A stretch of DNA of 64,000 nucleotides from Buttiauxella agrestis ATCC 33320 (GCF_000735355.1 NZ_JMPI01000022.1:310025-374024), one strand, 5' to 3'. Shown: positions 10,647 through 20,800, counted from the stretch's first letter. Notes: generated by a model not told the origin, from the letters alone. Made by a program: numbers and translations.

Positions 10647-11114
10647 AACCACCTCTGCGTTTCATAATTTTAACTGCGGGTAGGGTAAATAAACGCACCC
10701 ATCCGATTATTTTTTGTCACAACTATTTAAGGCGTAACGTAAATAATAAAAGAGCAGTAATGTTAATGAGATCACTAAGTCAGAACCAGCCTATAAAATC
10801 CTAAAAAATTGATTTAGGGCAATGAGATGGCATTCCTTACAAGAATAAACACGTAGAAAGTATAGAAGACTTTTTAATAAAGTAAGAATCTTCTGCTATT
10901 CAATGTATTTTCTGATTACCCTGATTTTATCAAGGATTAAATGCAAGGGTTTCGGCTATTATTAAATAAAATAAAAATTGAAATTTAGATAATTCCTGCT
11001 ACTTCATTAATAACCCGGAATGCTCACCTGCAACCTGAGGCACGAAGGGTATATACTCAGGTTATGCGTTGAGCCGTGCGGCTAATGGAAAGCATCAACC
11101 AATCTGGAGGGATT
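10647..11114. other. AT-rich intergenic region between aqpZ and ybjD
   Basis: 468 bases between divergent genes with no open frame I can support. It is clearly more AT-rich than its neighbours (runs such as ATTATTAAATAAAATAAAAATTG around 10958-10980) and should hold the promoters of aqpZ and ybjD. The ybjD-proximal end has an 8-bp inverted repeat (11032-11063) and a small hairpin AGCCG-TG-CGGCT just before the ybjD ribosome binding site. Confidence 0.6.
11032..11063. repeat. Inverted repeat upstream of ybjD
   Basis: Perfect 8-bp arms AACCTGAG (11032-11039) and CTCAGGTT (11056-11063) separated by 16 bases that contain GGGTATATA. It is 51 bases upstream of the ybjD start. It has no T tract, so it may be an operator or an mRNA leader hairpin. 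No binding protein can be named. Confidence 0.5.
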
Positions 11115-12770
11115 ATGTTTCTCGAGCGAGTAGAAATTGTCGGATTCAGGGGTATTAACCGTCTTTCGTTAATGCTTGAGCAAAATAACGTGCTGATTGG
11201 CGAGAACGCATGGGGTAAATCGAGCCTGCTGGATGCCTTAACCCTGTTGTTGTCGCCGCACGAAACGCTTTACCATTTTAATCGTGATGATTTTTACTTT
11301 CCGCCGGGCGACGTACAAGGCCGGGAACACCATTTACACATTGTTCTGACATTTCGGGAGACTGCTCCAGGGCACCATCTTGGGCGGCGTTACCGTTCAC
11401 TTGCGCCGGTGTGGGTTGAAGGTAACGACGGCTTTCAGCGCATTATGTACCGCCTGGTGGGCGAACTGGCGCCAGACAATTCGATTTTGACGCTTCGCAG
11501 TTTTCTCGACGAGAAAGGCCACGCAATCGATCTTGATGATATTGATGACGTGGCAAAACAAATTACCCGCCTCAATCCTGTTTTGCGCTTACGTGACGCG
11601 CGTTTTATGCGTCGATTACGCAATGACAGCATACCCACTATGCCAGAAACCGAAATGACGGCTCGCCAGCTTGATTTTCTTTCGCGTGAGCTGGTGTCGC
11701 GCCCGCAAAATCTTACGGATGCGCAGTTACGTCAGGGGCTGTCGGCGATGGTGCAATTGCTCGAGCACTATTTTTCTGAGCAGGGGGCAGTAGCTCACCA
11801 ACGTTTATTACGCCGTCGATCCCACGATGAACAACGCAGTTGGCGTTATCTGGATATCATCAACCGCATGATAGATAAGCCAAATAGTCGAGCGCATCGG
11901 ATGATTTTATTGGGGATGTTCTCCACGCTTTTGCAAGCGAAAGGCAGCGTGGCGCTGGATAAAAATGCGCGGCCTTTATTGCTGGTCGAAGATCCCGAAA
12001 CCCGGCTGCATCCCATTATGTTATCGGTGGCCTGGCATTTACTAAACTTGTTACCGCTGCAAAAAATCACCACCACCAATTCCGGTGAATTGTTATCTCT
12101 CACGCCTGTCGAGAATGTCTGCCGCCTGGTGCGTGAATCCTCTAAAGTCGCAGCCTGGCGGCTCGGCCCGGGTGGAATGAACGCCGAAGACAGTCGCCGC
12201 ATTGCATTTCATATCCGCTTTAACCGTGCTTCTTCGCTGTTTGCCCGCTGCTGGCTATTGGTTGAAGGGGAAACCGAAGTGTGGGTGATGAACGAACTGG
12301 CGCGCCAGTGTGGGCATCATTTCGACGCCGAAGGGGTGAAGGTTATTGAGTTTGCCCAGTCGGGGCTGCGGCCATTGATTAAGTTTGCTCGACGTATGGG
12401 TATTGAATGGCATGTGCTGGTGGATGGTGACGAAGCCGGTAAGAAATATGCCTCCGTCGTGCGCGGCATTCTGGAAAATGACCGTGACCAGGAACGCGAT
12501 CATTTAACCGCATTACCTGCGATGGATATGGAACATTTCATGTATCGGCAAGGGTTTTCCGATGTCTATCACCGGGTGGCGCAACTCCCTGAAAACGTGC
12601 CGATGAATATGCGCCGCGTTATCGTCAAAGCAATTCATCGCTCCTCAAAACCCGATTTAGCTATTGAAGTGGCAATGGAAGCCGGAAGGCGGGGCGTGGA
12701 TGCGGTACCGTCGCTGCTGCGAAAGATGTTCTCACGGGTGCTCTGGCTTGCACGTGGCCGGGCTGACTAA
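11115..12770 (+). CDS. ybjD: OLD-family ATP-dependent endonuclease-like protein YbjD
   Basis: A 551-residue protein of the OLD (overcoming lysogenization defect) family: an N-terminal ABC/SMC-type ATPase followed by a C-terminal TOPRIM nuclease-like domain. The Walker A motif is GENAWGKSS (around residues 29-37). The ABC signature/Walker B region is around LLLVEDPETRLHPIM, and the TOPRIM acidic motifs are LLVEGETE (around 383) and HVLVDGDEAGKKY (around 433-445). The start is the ATG at 11115 behind CTGGAGG; an in-frame GTG at 11076 is less likely. Length matches E. coli YbjD (552). OLD proteins include phage-defence nucleases, but the YbjD subfamily is conserved in Enterobacteriaceae and its role is unproven. 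No partner gene (such as a UvrD-like GajB helicase) is adjacent. Confidence 0.93.
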   Translation: MFLERVEIVGFRGINRLSLMLEQNNVLIGENAWGKSSLLDALTLLLSPHETLYHFNRDDFYFPPGDVQGREHHLHIVLTFRETAPGHHLGRRYRSLAPVWVEGNDGFQRIMYRLVGELAPDNSILTLRSFLDEKGHAIDLDDIDDVAKQITRLNPVLRLRDARFMRRLRNDSIPTMPETEMTARQLDFLSRELVSRPQNLTDAQLRQGLSAMVQLLEHYFSEQGAVAHQRLLRRRSHDEQRSWRYLDIINRMIDKPNSRAHRMILLGMFSTLLQAKGSVALDKNARPLLLVEDPETRLHPIMLSVAWHLLNLLPLQKITTTNSGELLSLTPVENVCRLVRESSKVAAWRLGPGGMNAEDSRRIAFHIRFNRASSLFARCWLLVEGETEVWVMNELARQCGHHFDAEGVKVIEFAQSGLRPLIKFARRMGIEWHVLVDGDEAGKKYASVVRGILENDRDQERDHLTALPAMDMEHFMYRQGFSDVYHRVAQLPENVPMNMRRVIVKAIHRSSKPDLAIEVAMEAGRRGVDAVPSLLRKMFSRVLWLARGRAD

Positions 12771-12783
12771 CCCGGCCGTTGGA

Positions 12784-13731
12784 CTAAAGCTGCTGCTCAA
12801 TTTGTTCCATCATCTCATCTAACAAACTGTAGCGGCGGCGATACTCAGCGCGTTTTTTACTGGCGATATCCTCAATGGGTTTGCGTGACACAGTAAGTGG
12901 CAGTTCAAAGAAACCTTCAGGCGTTAATTCCCCGCTCATTGATTCCCAAAAGCTATCGTAATCTGCATGGATTTTGTCTTTCTTCTTTTTCGCATAACGC
13001 CAGGAACGGTAAATATGCGCGTTGTTGCTCACTGCCAGAATCTGGCTCATGCCTAAATGATGCGCCAGCAGGCAGGCTGCTTCCAGCACCAGACGCTTCG
13101 GGAATAAGCCATGACAGGCTTTTGTCGCAATCTGAATGTATTCATGCGGGATATCACTTTTAGCGCCCTGTAGCCCACCGATGAACAAAGTCGGCTTATC
13201 ATGATGTTGGCATAGTGTGAAAGTTAACCCGGCGAGGGCAACCCCATCATCACGGCTCAGGGTTATTGTCGCTTCACCTTCTTTATCCACATTGGCGATA
13301 GCGCATAAATCAAGATGGTAGAAGTTCTCATCTTTACCCGTTATTGTTGCCAGGCGTACGCCACTGGCTGAATAGTGCTGCTGTAACAAGTGCTCAGGCA
13401 GTACGTGAGTTAAAGCGTGATAGTGGAAAGACAATGCATTAACGGCATCCTTACGGTTAAAATTTGCCGTTAAATAAGGACGGTGCGCACGACAGGGTAA
13501 ACCCGGCTGCACGGCGAGCAGTTTTTCCAAAAAAGGCTGGTGGGCCAAATCGGCCAGTAAACGAGCCGTCGCGAGCGGAGTAGTCAGTGAACGCAGGACG
13601 AATTTCCGACGATAAACCGGATTTTGCCAGGCGCTTCCAGGCATCCATTGTCCGGTGGCTAAAGAGAGAAATAACTGCCAGCCATTGCGTTGAGTGGCGG
13701 GTATAAATTCGTTTACGGCAGCTGGATACAT
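12784..13731 (-). CDS. ybjX: VirK/YbjX family protein (DUF535)
   Basis: A 315-residue DUF535 protein related to Salmonella/Shigella VirK and E. coli YbjX. Recognisable segments are the middle portion with GLTFTLCQ and LFIGGLQGAKSD, the conserved stretch GLFPKRLVLEAACLLAHHLG, and the C-terminal NAHIYRSWRYAKKKKDKIHADYDSFWES motif region. Family members are tied to virulence or antimicrobial-peptide resistance and several are PhoP-regulated; I looked for a PhoP direct repeat upstream and did not find a convincing one. It is convergent with ybjD (13 bases apart) and divergent from macA. Confidence 0.9.
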   Translation of the reverse strand: MYPAAVNEFIPATQRNGWQLFLSLATGQWMPGSAWQNPVYRRKFVLRSLTTPLATARLLADLAHQPFLEKLLAVQPGLPCRAHRPYLTANFNRKDAVNALSFHYHALTHVLPEHLLQQHYSASGVRLATITGKDENFYHLDLCAIANVDKEGEATITLSRDDGVALAGLTFTLCQHHDKPTLFIGGLQGAKSDIPHEYIQIATKACHGLFPKRLVLEAACLLAHHLGMSQILAVSNNAHIYRSWRYAKKKKDKIHADYDSFWESMSGELTPEGFFELPLTVSRKPIEDIASKKRAEYRRRYSLLDEMMEQIEQQL

Positions 13732-13872
13732 GGTTGAGGCCTGGTTGAAGGGTTATGGCGTAATTTCACCATTTGTTTGCTCAACGAATGTTCAATCGCC
13801 ACACAGGTCGATAAGACCATATAGTTTTTGTTGATACTTCGTTTAATTTGCCAGTTTGTTTGTAGGATACCT

Positions 13873-14987
13873 ATGAGATTCAAGGGAAAAATTAAAAAGC
13901 GTTATTGGCTTCTGGGCCTGCTGGTATTACTCCTGGTGATCTGGCTGTGGCAGTTTTTAAATGCGCCAGCGCCGGTCTATCAGACGATGATTGTGCGTAA
14001 AGGCGAGCTGCAACAAAGCGTGTTGGCGACCGGCAAACTGGATGCTCTACGCAAAGTGGACGTCGGTGCTCAGGTCAGCGGGCAGCTCAAAACGCTGTCG
14101 GTGAATATCGGCGATAAAGTAAAAAAGATCAGCTGTTGGGGGTGATTGACCCGGAACAGGCGCAAAACCAAATCAAAGAAGTTGAAGCGACACTCATGGA
14201 ATTGCGTGCGCAACGGCGACAGGCTGTGGCTCAGGCGAAACTCGCGCAAGTGACGTTAAATCGCCAACGGGCGCTGGCAAAAACTCAGGCGGTTTCGCAG
14301 CAGGATTTGGATACCGCAGCGACCGATCTGGAAGTCAGGCAGGCGCAAATTGGCACCATAGACGCGCAGATTAAACGCAATCAGGCCTCGCTGGACACGG
14401 CAAAAACCAACCTCGATTACACCCAGATTGTGGCTCCAATGGCGGGTGAAGTGACAGAAATCACCACCAAACAAGGCCAAACGGTGATTGCCGCACAGCA
14501 AGCGCCAAACATTCTGACGCTTGCCGATCTCGGGACCATGTTGGTGAAAGCGCAGGTTTCTGAAGCGGACGTGATTCACCTTAAACCGGGCCAGAAAGCC
14601 TGGTTTACGGTGCTGGGCGATCCATTAACGCGTTATGAAGGCGTGCTCATTGATATTCTGCCGACGCCGGTAAAAGTGAACGACGCGATTTTCTATAACG
14701 CCCGTTTTGAGGTGCCGAATCCGAAAGGCGTGTTGCGTCTTGAAATGACAGCACAAGTACATATCCAACTTGGCGGCGTAAAAGATGTGCTCACTATTCC
14801 ACTGGCTGCGCTGGGCGAGCCAGTTGGCGATAACCGCTACAAAGTTTCGGTATTGCGTAACGGTGAAACGCGTGACCGTGAAATCACCATCGGGATGCGT
14901 AATGACACGATAGTGCAAGTCGCCAATGGACTGACTGAAGGTGAAGAAGTGGTGATTGGGAAAAGCACCACCGGGAGCGCACCATGA
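13873..14987 (+). pseudogene. macA: Macrolide efflux periplasmic adaptor MacA, split by a one-base frameshift
   Basis: Together the two reading frames encode a complete MacA, the periplasmic adaptor that links MacB to TolC. The first frame (ATG 13873, [12 protein letters not shown], with one transmembrane helix) stops at TGA 14143-14145 after a 90-residue piece ending [11 protein letters not shown]. The second frame continues with [22 protein letters not shown], the coiled-coil hairpin, the lipoyl/beta-barrel parts ([23 protein letters not shown]) and the C-terminus GKSTTGSAP, overlapping macB by four bases. Compared with the family sequence GDKVKKDQLLG, one A is missing from a run (six A where seven are needed, 14121-14126). 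This could be a real inactivating deletion, a homopolymer sequencing error, or programmed -1 frameshifting, since the site is A_AAA_AAG in frame. Downstream sequence shows no other decay. Confidence 0.9.
14121..14159 (+). other. Candidate -1 frameshift site in macA (slippery heptamer plus hairpin)
   Basis: The heptamer AAAAAAG (14121-14127) is read in the first frame as GTA AAA AAG, that is in the A_AAA_AAG phase used by dnaX. Slipping back one base gives GAT CAG CTG TTG GGG, which restores the family sequence DQLLG. Five bases downstream a hairpin can form: CTGTT (14133-14137) pairs with AACAG (14155-14159), then GGGT (14140-14143) pairs with ACCC (14149-14152), with a GG/GG internal loop. 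I see no strong upstream Shine-Dalgarno-like stimulator. Function is inferred. Confidence 0.45.
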
Positions 14988-16930
14988 CGGCACTGCTTGA
15001 GCTACGGGATATTCGCCGTAGCTATCCGTCGGGAGACGAACAAGTTGAAGTGCTTAAAGGCATTAATATCACCATTGAAGCTGGCGAAATGGTGGCGATT
15101 GTCGGTGCGTCTGGCTCCGGTAAATCGACGCTGATGAATATTCTCGGCTGCCTGGATAAACCCACCAGCGGGAGTTACAAAGTCGCGGGCCAGGATGTTG
15201 CGTTACTGGATAGCGACGCGCTCGCCACATTACGCCGCGAACATTTCGGCTTTATCTTCCAGCGATACCATCTGCTTTCTCATCTTAATGCGACGCAAAA
15301 CGTTGAAGTCCCGGCGGTATATGCCGGGACGGCGCGGGTCTATCGCCAGCAGCGGGCGCGGGCATTATTGATGCGTCTTGGGCTTGCAGAACGCGTGGAC
15401 TACCTGCCTTCACAACTCTCTGGCGGCCAGCAGCAGCGTGTGAGTATCGCTCGCGCCCTGATGAACGGCGGGCAGGTGATTCTAGCGGATGAACCGACCG
15501 GCGCGTTGGATAGCCATTCCGGTGAAGAAGTGATGGCCACGCTTAAGCAACTGCGTGAGCAGGGGCATACCGTCATTATTGTGACGCATGATCCTTCCAT
15601 TGCCGCGCAGGCGCAGCGTGTGATTGAAATTCGTGACGGTGAAATTATCAGCAATCCTCCCTCGGTGGCGCAAGAATCTGCCGCACAGAAAGAGGTGAAA
15701 ACTCAGCCGATAAATTCTGCGTTTCAGCAAACTATCAGCAGCTTTCGTGAAGCATTCGCCATGGCCTGGCTGGCGCTGGCGGCGAATAAAATGCGCACTT
15801 TGCTGACCATGTTGGGGATTATTATCGGTATCGCATCTGTGGTGTCGATTGTGATTGTTGGCGACGCGGCGAAACAGTTGGTATTACAGGACATTCGCTC
15901 GATTGGCACCAATACGATTGATATTTATCCGGGTAAGGATTTCGGCGATGACGATCCGCAGTATCAACAGGCGCTAAAATATGACGACCTGGCGGCTATC
16001 AGCCAGCAGCCGTGGGTCAGTTCAGCCACCCCGGCGCTCTCGAGCAATTTACGTGTGCGTTACGGCAACGTTGATGCGGCGGCAAGCGTGAATGGTGTCA
16101 GCAGCCAATATTTTAACGTTTACGGCATGAGCTTTAGCGAAGGCAACACCTTCAACGAGGAGCAATTGACCGGGCGTGCGCAAGTGGTGGTGCTCGATAG
16201 CAACACCAAACGCCAGCTCTTCCCGAATAAAGCCAACGTGGTCGGTGAAATCATTCTGGTGGGGAACATGCCTGCAACGGTCATCGGCGTGGCGCAAGAA
16301 AAGCAGTCGATGTTTGGCAGCAGCAAAATTCTGCGTGTCTGGTTGCCTTATAACACCATGGCCGGGCGAGTGATGGGGCAAAGCTGGCTTAACTCGATTA
16401 CGGTGCGAGTCAACGAGGGTTACAACAGCCACGAAGCCGAACAGCAGCTCAATCGGTTGTTGCAGTTACGTCACGGTAAGAAAGATTTCTTCACCTACAA
16501 TATGGACGGGCTGTTGAAAACGGCGGAAAAGACCACACGTACTCTTCAGATGTTCCTGACATTAGTGGCGGTGATTTCGTTACTGGTGGGTGGGATAGGC
16601 GTGATGAATATTATGCTGGTTTCGGTGACAGAACGTACCAAAGAGATTGGCATTCGTATGGCCGTAGGAGCCAGAGCCAGTGATGTATTGCAGCAGTTTT
16701 TAATTGAAGCAGTGCTGGTGTGTCTGGTGGGCGGTGCGTTGGGGATTTCGTTATCCTTGTTGATTGCCTTCACGCTGCAACTGGTTTTACCCGGCTGGGA
16801 AATCGGTTTTTCACCGATGGCGTTACTGACTGCATTTGCATGTTCGACCGCTACGGGGATTATATTTGGTTGGCTACCGGCAAGAAATGCCGCGCGATTA
16901 AATCCAATTGATGCGCTAGCGCGTGAATGA
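14984..16930 (+). CDS. macB: Macrolide export ATP-binding/permease protein MacB
   Basis: A 648-residue ABC half-transporter that with MacA and TolC exports macrolides, heat-stable enterotoxin II and other substrates. The N-terminal ATPase has Walker [10 protein letters not shown] (about residues 40-48), signature LSGGQQQR (about 144-151) and Walker [13 protein letters not shown]. The first transmembrane helix follows around residue 275, then the large periplasmic MacB_PCD domain, then three C-terminal helices with [30 protein letters not shown], the FtsX-family signature. Its ATG overlaps the macA stop (ATGA), indicating translational coupling; if macA is truly frameshifted, macB translation might fall. 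The open frame itself is intact and full length. Confidence 0.97.
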   Translation: MTALLELRDIRRSYPSGDEQVEVLKGINITIEAGEMVAIVGASGSGKSTLMNILGCLDKPTSGSYKVAGQDVALLDSDALATLRREHFGFIFQRYHLLSHLNATQNVEVPAVYAGTARVYRQQRARALLMRLGLAERVDYLPSQLSGGQQQRVSIARALMNGGQVILADEPTGALDSHSGEEVMATLKQLREQGHTVIIVTHDPSIAAQAQRVIEIRDGEIISNPPSVAQESAAQKEVKTQPINSAFQQTISSFREAFAMAWLALAANKMRTLLTMLGIIIGIASVVSIVIVGDAAKQLVLQDIRSIGTNTIDIYPGKDFGDDDPQYQQALKYDDLAAISQQPWVSSATPALSSNLRVRYGNVDAAASVNGVSSQYFNVYGMSFSEGNTFNEEQLTGRAQVVVLDSNTKRQLFPNKANVVGEIILVGNMPATVIGVAQEKQSMFGSSKILRVWLPYNTMAGRVMGQSWLNSITVRVNEGYNSHEAEQQLNRLLQLRHGKKDFFTYNMDGLLKTAEKTTRTLQMFLTLVAVISLLVGGIGVMNIMLVSVTERTKEIGIRMAVGARASDVLQQFLIEAVLVCLVGGALGISLSLLIAFTLQLVLPGWEIGFSPMALLTAFACSTATGIIFGWLPARNAARLNPIDALARE

Positions 16931-16960
16931 TTTTAATCTTTGGTATTACGTTTGGTTATA

Positions 16961-16988
16961 AAAATGCCAGCGTACAAGCTGGCATTTT
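16961..16988. terminator. Bidirectional terminator between macB and cspD
   Basis: Perfect 11-bp stem (AAAATGCCAGC / GCTGGCATTTT, loop GTACAA). It ends in T residues on the + strand after macB and, read leftward, also ends in T residues after cspD, so it can serve both convergent genes. Confidence 0.8.
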
Positions 16989-17019
16989 GATTTAGTGATG
17001 TACACAATGAAACAAAAGG

Positions 17020-17244
17020 TCAGGCGACCGCAGCTTCGAGTTCAAGAGGCACAATCAAACTAGCGTGATTGCCTTTTGGCCCCTGGTGCACATCAAACCT
17101 GACAGTTTGTCCGGCTTTAAGCGTTCTGTAACCATCCATCTGAATGGTGGAGTAGTGAGCGAAGATATCTTCGCCGCCGCCCTCAGGGCAGATAAAACCG
17201 AACCCTTTGGCGTTATTGAACCATTTAACTGTACCCGTCTCCAT
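17020..17244 (-). CDS. cspD: Cold-shock-like protein CspD
   Basis: A 74-residue single cold-shock domain protein. The nucleic-acid-binding RNP1 motif KGFGFI and RNP2 motif DIFAHY are both present. CspD is the stationary-phase, non-cold-induced family member that binds single-stranded DNA and inhibits replication in E. coli. The ATG at 17242-17244 (METGTVKWFNN) fits the family start and is preceded by AAGGATG; upstream in-frame starts (to 17313) are not supported. It is divergent from clpS-clpA, as in E. coli. A candidate promoter is at 17338-17365. Confidence 0.96.
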   Translation of the reverse strand: METGTVKWFNNAKGFGFICPEGGGEDIFAHYSTIQMDGYRTLKAGQTVRFDVHQGPKGNHASLIVPLELEAAVA

Positions 17245-17567
17245 GCTTCTACATCCTTCGTAAATCTTATAAGTGAGATGGAATGAACCGGTGGGTGAGG
17301 GCGGGCTGTTCAAAACCTCGCCAACTCACGCTTGTACAATGTAGATAATTTAACCATGTCGTCAAGCGTTGCACGGGGGGGTAAGAATGAAAATGAATCA
17401 AAAATTTGAAGCAGTTAACGCTATTGTGATTAATGTGACGAAGCTCTCGATTGCGATTTACCGTCCCTTTTAAACACAATGAATCACGTTAACTGAAAGC
17501 GTATTACACTCAACCTATGGGCTTCGCCTTCATGACAAAGGGCGATTAAACATGATGACGATTTGCA
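17245..17567. other. Divergent regulatory region between cspD and clpS
   Basis: 323 bases with no supportable gene. The left half should carry the cspD promoter and an 80-90-base leader; the right half the clpS promoter. A small ORF antisense to the leader (17267-17479) has no recognisable family or ribosome binding site and I do not call it. Confidence 0.6.
17338..17365 (-). promoter_or_regulatory. Candidate sigma-70-type promoter for cspD
   Basis: Read leftward: TTGACG (-35, 17360-17365), a 16-base spacer, and TACATT (-10, 17338-17343). This would give a transcript starting near 17331 with a leader of about 87 bases. Pattern match only. Confidence 0.4.
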
Positions 17568-17888
17568 ATGGGTAAGACGAACGATTGGTTGGATTTCGAC
17601 CAGCTGGTGGGCGACAAACTGCGCGAAGCGCTCAAACCACCGTCGATGTATAAAGTGATGTTAATGAACGATGACTACACGCCGATGGAATTTGTTATTG
17701 ACGTGCTGCAAAAGTTCTTTTCTTATGATGTAGAACGTGCAACGCAATTGATGCTCACTGTGCACTATCAGGGTAAAGCTATCTGTGGCATTTTTACTGC
17801 AGAGGTAGCGGAAACCAAAGTCGCGTTAGTGAACCAGTATGCAAGGGAGCATGAGCATCCGCTGCTGTGTACGCTAGAAAAAGCCTGA
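17568..17888 (+). CDS. clpS: ATP-dependent Clp protease adaptor ClpS
   Basis: A 106-residue adaptor that binds N-degron substrates (N-terminal Leu, Phe, Tyr, Trp) and delivers them to ClpAP. The conserved core [20 protein letters not shown] (about residues 34-53) contains the Asn-Asp pair that reads the substrate alpha-amine, and [12 protein letters not shown] follows with the conserved His. The N-terminal extension ([13 protein letters not shown]) is the part that engages the ClpA pore. It lies 27 bases upstream of clpA in one operon. Same length as E. coli ClpS. Confidence 0.97.
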   Translation: MGKTNDWLDFDQLVGDKLREALKPPSMYKVMLMNDDYTPMEFVIDVLQKFFSYDVERATQLMLTVHYQGKAICGIFTAEVAETKVALVNQYAREHEHPLLCTLEKA

Positions 17889-17915
17889 AGAAGGCAAAAT
17901 TTGGGGGAGGTGCCT

Positions 17916-20189
17916 ATGCTCAATCAAGAACTGGAACTCAGTTTAAACATGGCTTTCGCCAGAGCGCGCGAGCACCGACATGAGTTTATGACTGTCGAGC
18001 ATCTGTTGCTGGCTTTACTCAGCAACCCATCAGCTCGTGAAGCGCTGGAAGCGTGTAGCGTAGATCTGGTGGCGCTGCGACAGGAACTCGAGGCCTTCAT
18101 CGAACAAACCACACCGGTTCTGCCAGCCAGTGAAGAAGAGCGCGATACTCAACCGACGCTCAGCTTCCAGCGTGTGCTGCAACGTGCGGTGTTCCACGTC
18201 CAGTCTTCTGGTCGCAGTGAAGTGACTGGCGCAAACGTGCTGGTGGCTATTTTCAGCGAACAGGAATCCCAGGCAGCGTACTTGCTGCGCAAACATGAAG
18301 TCAGCCGCCTTGATGTGGTGAACTTCATCTCTCACGGTACACGTAAAGACGAACCAAATCAGGCTCCGGGAGCAGAAAACCCGGTCAATGAAGAGCAAGC
18401 AGGCGGGGAGGAACGTATGGAAAACTTCACCACCAATCTCAACCAGCTTGCACGCGTGGGAGGGATAGACCCCTTAATTGGCCGCGATAAAGAGCTTGAG
18501 CGCGCCATTCAGGTTCTGTGTCGTCGCCGTAAAAACAACCCGCTGCTAGTGGGTGAATCCGGGGTGGGTAAAACCGCCATTGCCGAAGGACTTGCCTGGC
18601 GTATCGTGCAGGGCGACGTTCCGGAAGTGATTGCCGATTGCACGATTTACTCGCTGGATATTGGTTCGTTGCTGGCGGGCACTAAATACCGTGGTGATTT
18701 TGAGAAACGTTTCAAAGCGCTGCTTAAACAGCTTGAGCAGGATCAGAACAGCATCCTGTTTATTGATGAAATTCATACCATTATTGGTGCGGGTGCCGCA
18801 TCTGGTGGGCAAGTTGATGCTGCAAACCTGATTAAGCCGCTGCTATCGAGCGGCAAGATTCGGGTTATCGGTTCAACTACGTACCAGGAATTCAGCAATA
18901 TTTTCGAAAAAGACCGTGCTCTGGCGCGTCGCTTCCAGAAGATTGATATTACTGAGCCAAGCGTTGAAGAAACCGTTCAGATTATTAACGGCCTGAAACC
19001 GAAGTACGAAGCGCACCATGACGTGCGTTACACTGCGAAAGCGATTCGTGCCGCGGTGGAGTTGGCGGTGAAATACATCAACGATCGCCATTTGCCAGAT
19101 AAAGCGATTGACGTTATCGACGAAGCGGGCGCTCGTAGCCGCCTGATGCCGGTGAGCAAGCGTAAGAAAACGGTCAATGTCTCTGACATCGAAACCGTGG
19201 TTGCGCGTATTGCGCGTATCCCGGAGAAAAGTGTTTCAGCAAGCGACCGCGATACGCTGCGCAGCCTGGATGACCGCCTGAAAATGCTGGTGTTTGGCCA
19301 GGATAAAGCCATCGAGGCGTTAACCGAAGCCATCAAAATGAGCCGCGCCGGTTTAGGGCACGATCATAAGCCAGTGGGTTCCTTCCTGTTTGCCGGGCCA
19401 ACTGGTGTAGGTAAAACAGAAGTGACCGTGCAATTGGCGAAATCGCTGGGCATTGAGCTGCTGCGTTTTGATATGTCCGAATACATGGAACGCCACACCG
19501 TGAGCCGCTTGATTGGCGCACCTCCAGGCTACGTTGGTTTCGACCAGGGTGGGCTGTTGACGGATGCGGTGATTAAACATCCTCACTCAGTGTTGCTGCT
19601 TGATGAAATCGAAAAAGCGCACCCGGATGTCTTCAACCTGTTACTGCAGGTTATGGATAACGGTACGCTGACCGACAACAACGGGCGCAAAGCCGATTTC
19701 CGTAATGTGATTCTGGTGATGACCACTAACGCCGGCGTGCGTGAAACCGAGCGTAAGTCTATTGGCCTGATTCGTCAGGACAACAGTACCGATGCGATGG
19801 AAGAGATCAAAAAGATCTTTACTCCAGAGTTCCGCAACCGTTTGGACAACATCATTTGGTTCAACCATCTGTCTACGGATGTGATTCACCAGGTTGTCGA
19901 CAAATTTATCGTCGAGCTTCAGGTGCAGTTGGATCAGAAAGGTGTGTCTCTGGAAGTGAGCCAGGAAGCCCGTGATTGGCTGGCGGAAAAAGGCTATGAC
20001 CGTGCAATGGGTGCTCGCCCAATGACGCGTGTCATTCAGGACAGCCTGAAAAAACCGCTCGCTAACGAACTGCTGTTTGGTTCATTGGTGGACGGCGGCC
20101 AGGTGACTGTCGCGCTGGATAAAGAGAACCAGAAACTGACTTATGACTTCCATAGCGCTCAGAAGCATAAACCAGAAGCAGCACACTAA
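17916..20189 (+). CDS. clpA: ATP-dependent Clp protease ATP-binding subunit ClpA
   Basis: A 757-residue AAA+ unfoldase that forms a hexamer on ClpP. The N-domain (about 1-140) begins [23 protein letters not shown], the docking site for ClpS. D1 has Walker A GESGVGKT near residue 212 and Walker [12 protein letters not shown]2 has Walker A GPTGVGKT near 494 and Walker [15 protein letters not shown]; a [11 protein letters not shown] pore loop is visible. The start is the ATG at 17916, with GGGGGAGG upstream. An IGL-type loop for ClpP docking (SIGLIRQD) is present around residue 613. Full length relative to E. coli (758). Confidence 0.98.
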   Translation: MLNQELELSLNMAFARAREHRHEFMTVEHLLLALLSNPSAREALEACSVDLVALRQELEAFIEQTTPVLPASEEERDTQPTLSFQRVLQRAVFHVQSSGRSEVTGANVLVAIFSEQESQAAYLLRKHEVSRLDVVNFISHGTRKDEPNQAPGAENPVNEEQAGGEERMENFTTNLNQLARVGGIDPLIGRDKELERAIQVLCRRRKNNPLLVGESGVGKTAIAEGLAWRIVQGDVPEVIADCTIYSLDIGSLLAGTKYRGDFEKRFKALLKQLEQDQNSILFIDEIHTIIGAGAASGGQVDAANLIKPLLSSGKIRVIGSTTYQEFSNIFEKDRALARRFQKIDITEPSVEETVQIINGLKPKYEAHHDVRYTAKAIRAAVELAVKYINDRHLPDKAIDVIDEAGARSRLMPVSKRKKTVNVSDIETVVARIARIPEKSVSASDRDTLRSLDDRLKMLVFGQDKAIEALTEAIKMSRAGLGHDHKPVGSFLFAGPTGVGKTEVTVQLAKSLGIELLRFDMSEYMERHTVSRLIGAPPGYVGFDQGGLLTDAVIKHPHSVLLLDEIEKAHPDVFNLLLQVMDNGTLTDNNGRKADFRNVILVMTTNAGVRETERKSIGLIRQDNSTDAMEEIKKIFTPEFRNRLDNIIWFNHLSTDVIHQVVDKFIVELQVQLDQKGVSLEVSQEARDWLAEKGYDRAMGARPMTRVIQDSLKKPLANELLFGSLVDGGQVTVALDKENQKLTYDFHSAQKHKPEAAH

Positions 20190-20206
20190 TTCATTCGTGT
20201 TGCCAT

Positions 20207-20238
20207 AAAAAAAGGCCAGGTTATTAACCTGGCCTTTT
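20207..20238. terminator. Bidirectional terminator between clpA and infA
   Basis: Seven A residues, the hairpin GGCCAGG-TTATTAA-CCTGGCC (20214-20234), then TTTT. It works on either strand and separates the convergent clpA and infA. The whole clpA-infA gap is only 101 bases and holds no tRNA. Confidence 0.85.
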
Positions 20239-20290
20239 CATTACTAAACTGTCTGCGCCGCATGTATCTATGCAGCGCTAAATAAAACTA

Positions 20291-20509
<219 letters not shown>

Positions 20510-20800
20510 CTAATCCTCGAGGGTATCACTACCATAGTTTTGAACCGGCAAGATAATGCCCAAGTTCACGTATCATGTAAAGAATTGTTGGTGAAATCAC
20601 CAGCGAAAGTGCAATTTGCACATTACCCAAAACCCACTCAAAAGCTGCACGGATTGTGCCTGCGATGAGGGCTGCGAAGAGATAAACGATGGGTTGTCCC
20701 TGTTAAAGCTAATCCCAAACGGCGGCGGGGTAATGAGCAGAGCTCACTCTGCGGGGCTAATTATAACACTCTTAACAGTAATGTGCCGTAAACATTATCG
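20510..20800. other. Upstream region of infA
   Basis: 291 bases between infA and aat, both leftward. I see no supportable gene. It should contain the infA promoters (two in E. coli) and the end of the aat transcript. Confidence 0.5.

Noticed and set aside
11115-12770. ybjD as half of a Gabija-type defence system
   Set aside because: There is no UvrD-like helicase gene next to it; the flanking genes are aqpZ and ybjX, the normal core context.
13732-13872. PhoP box between ybjX and macA
   Set aside because: Several GTTTA-like hexamers are present, but none in the required direct-repeat spacing of 11 bases.
17267-17479. Possible small gene in the cspD-clpS intergenic region
   Set aside because: 70 codons with no family resemblance; overlaps the likely cspD promoter and leader, and no good Shine-Dalgarno.
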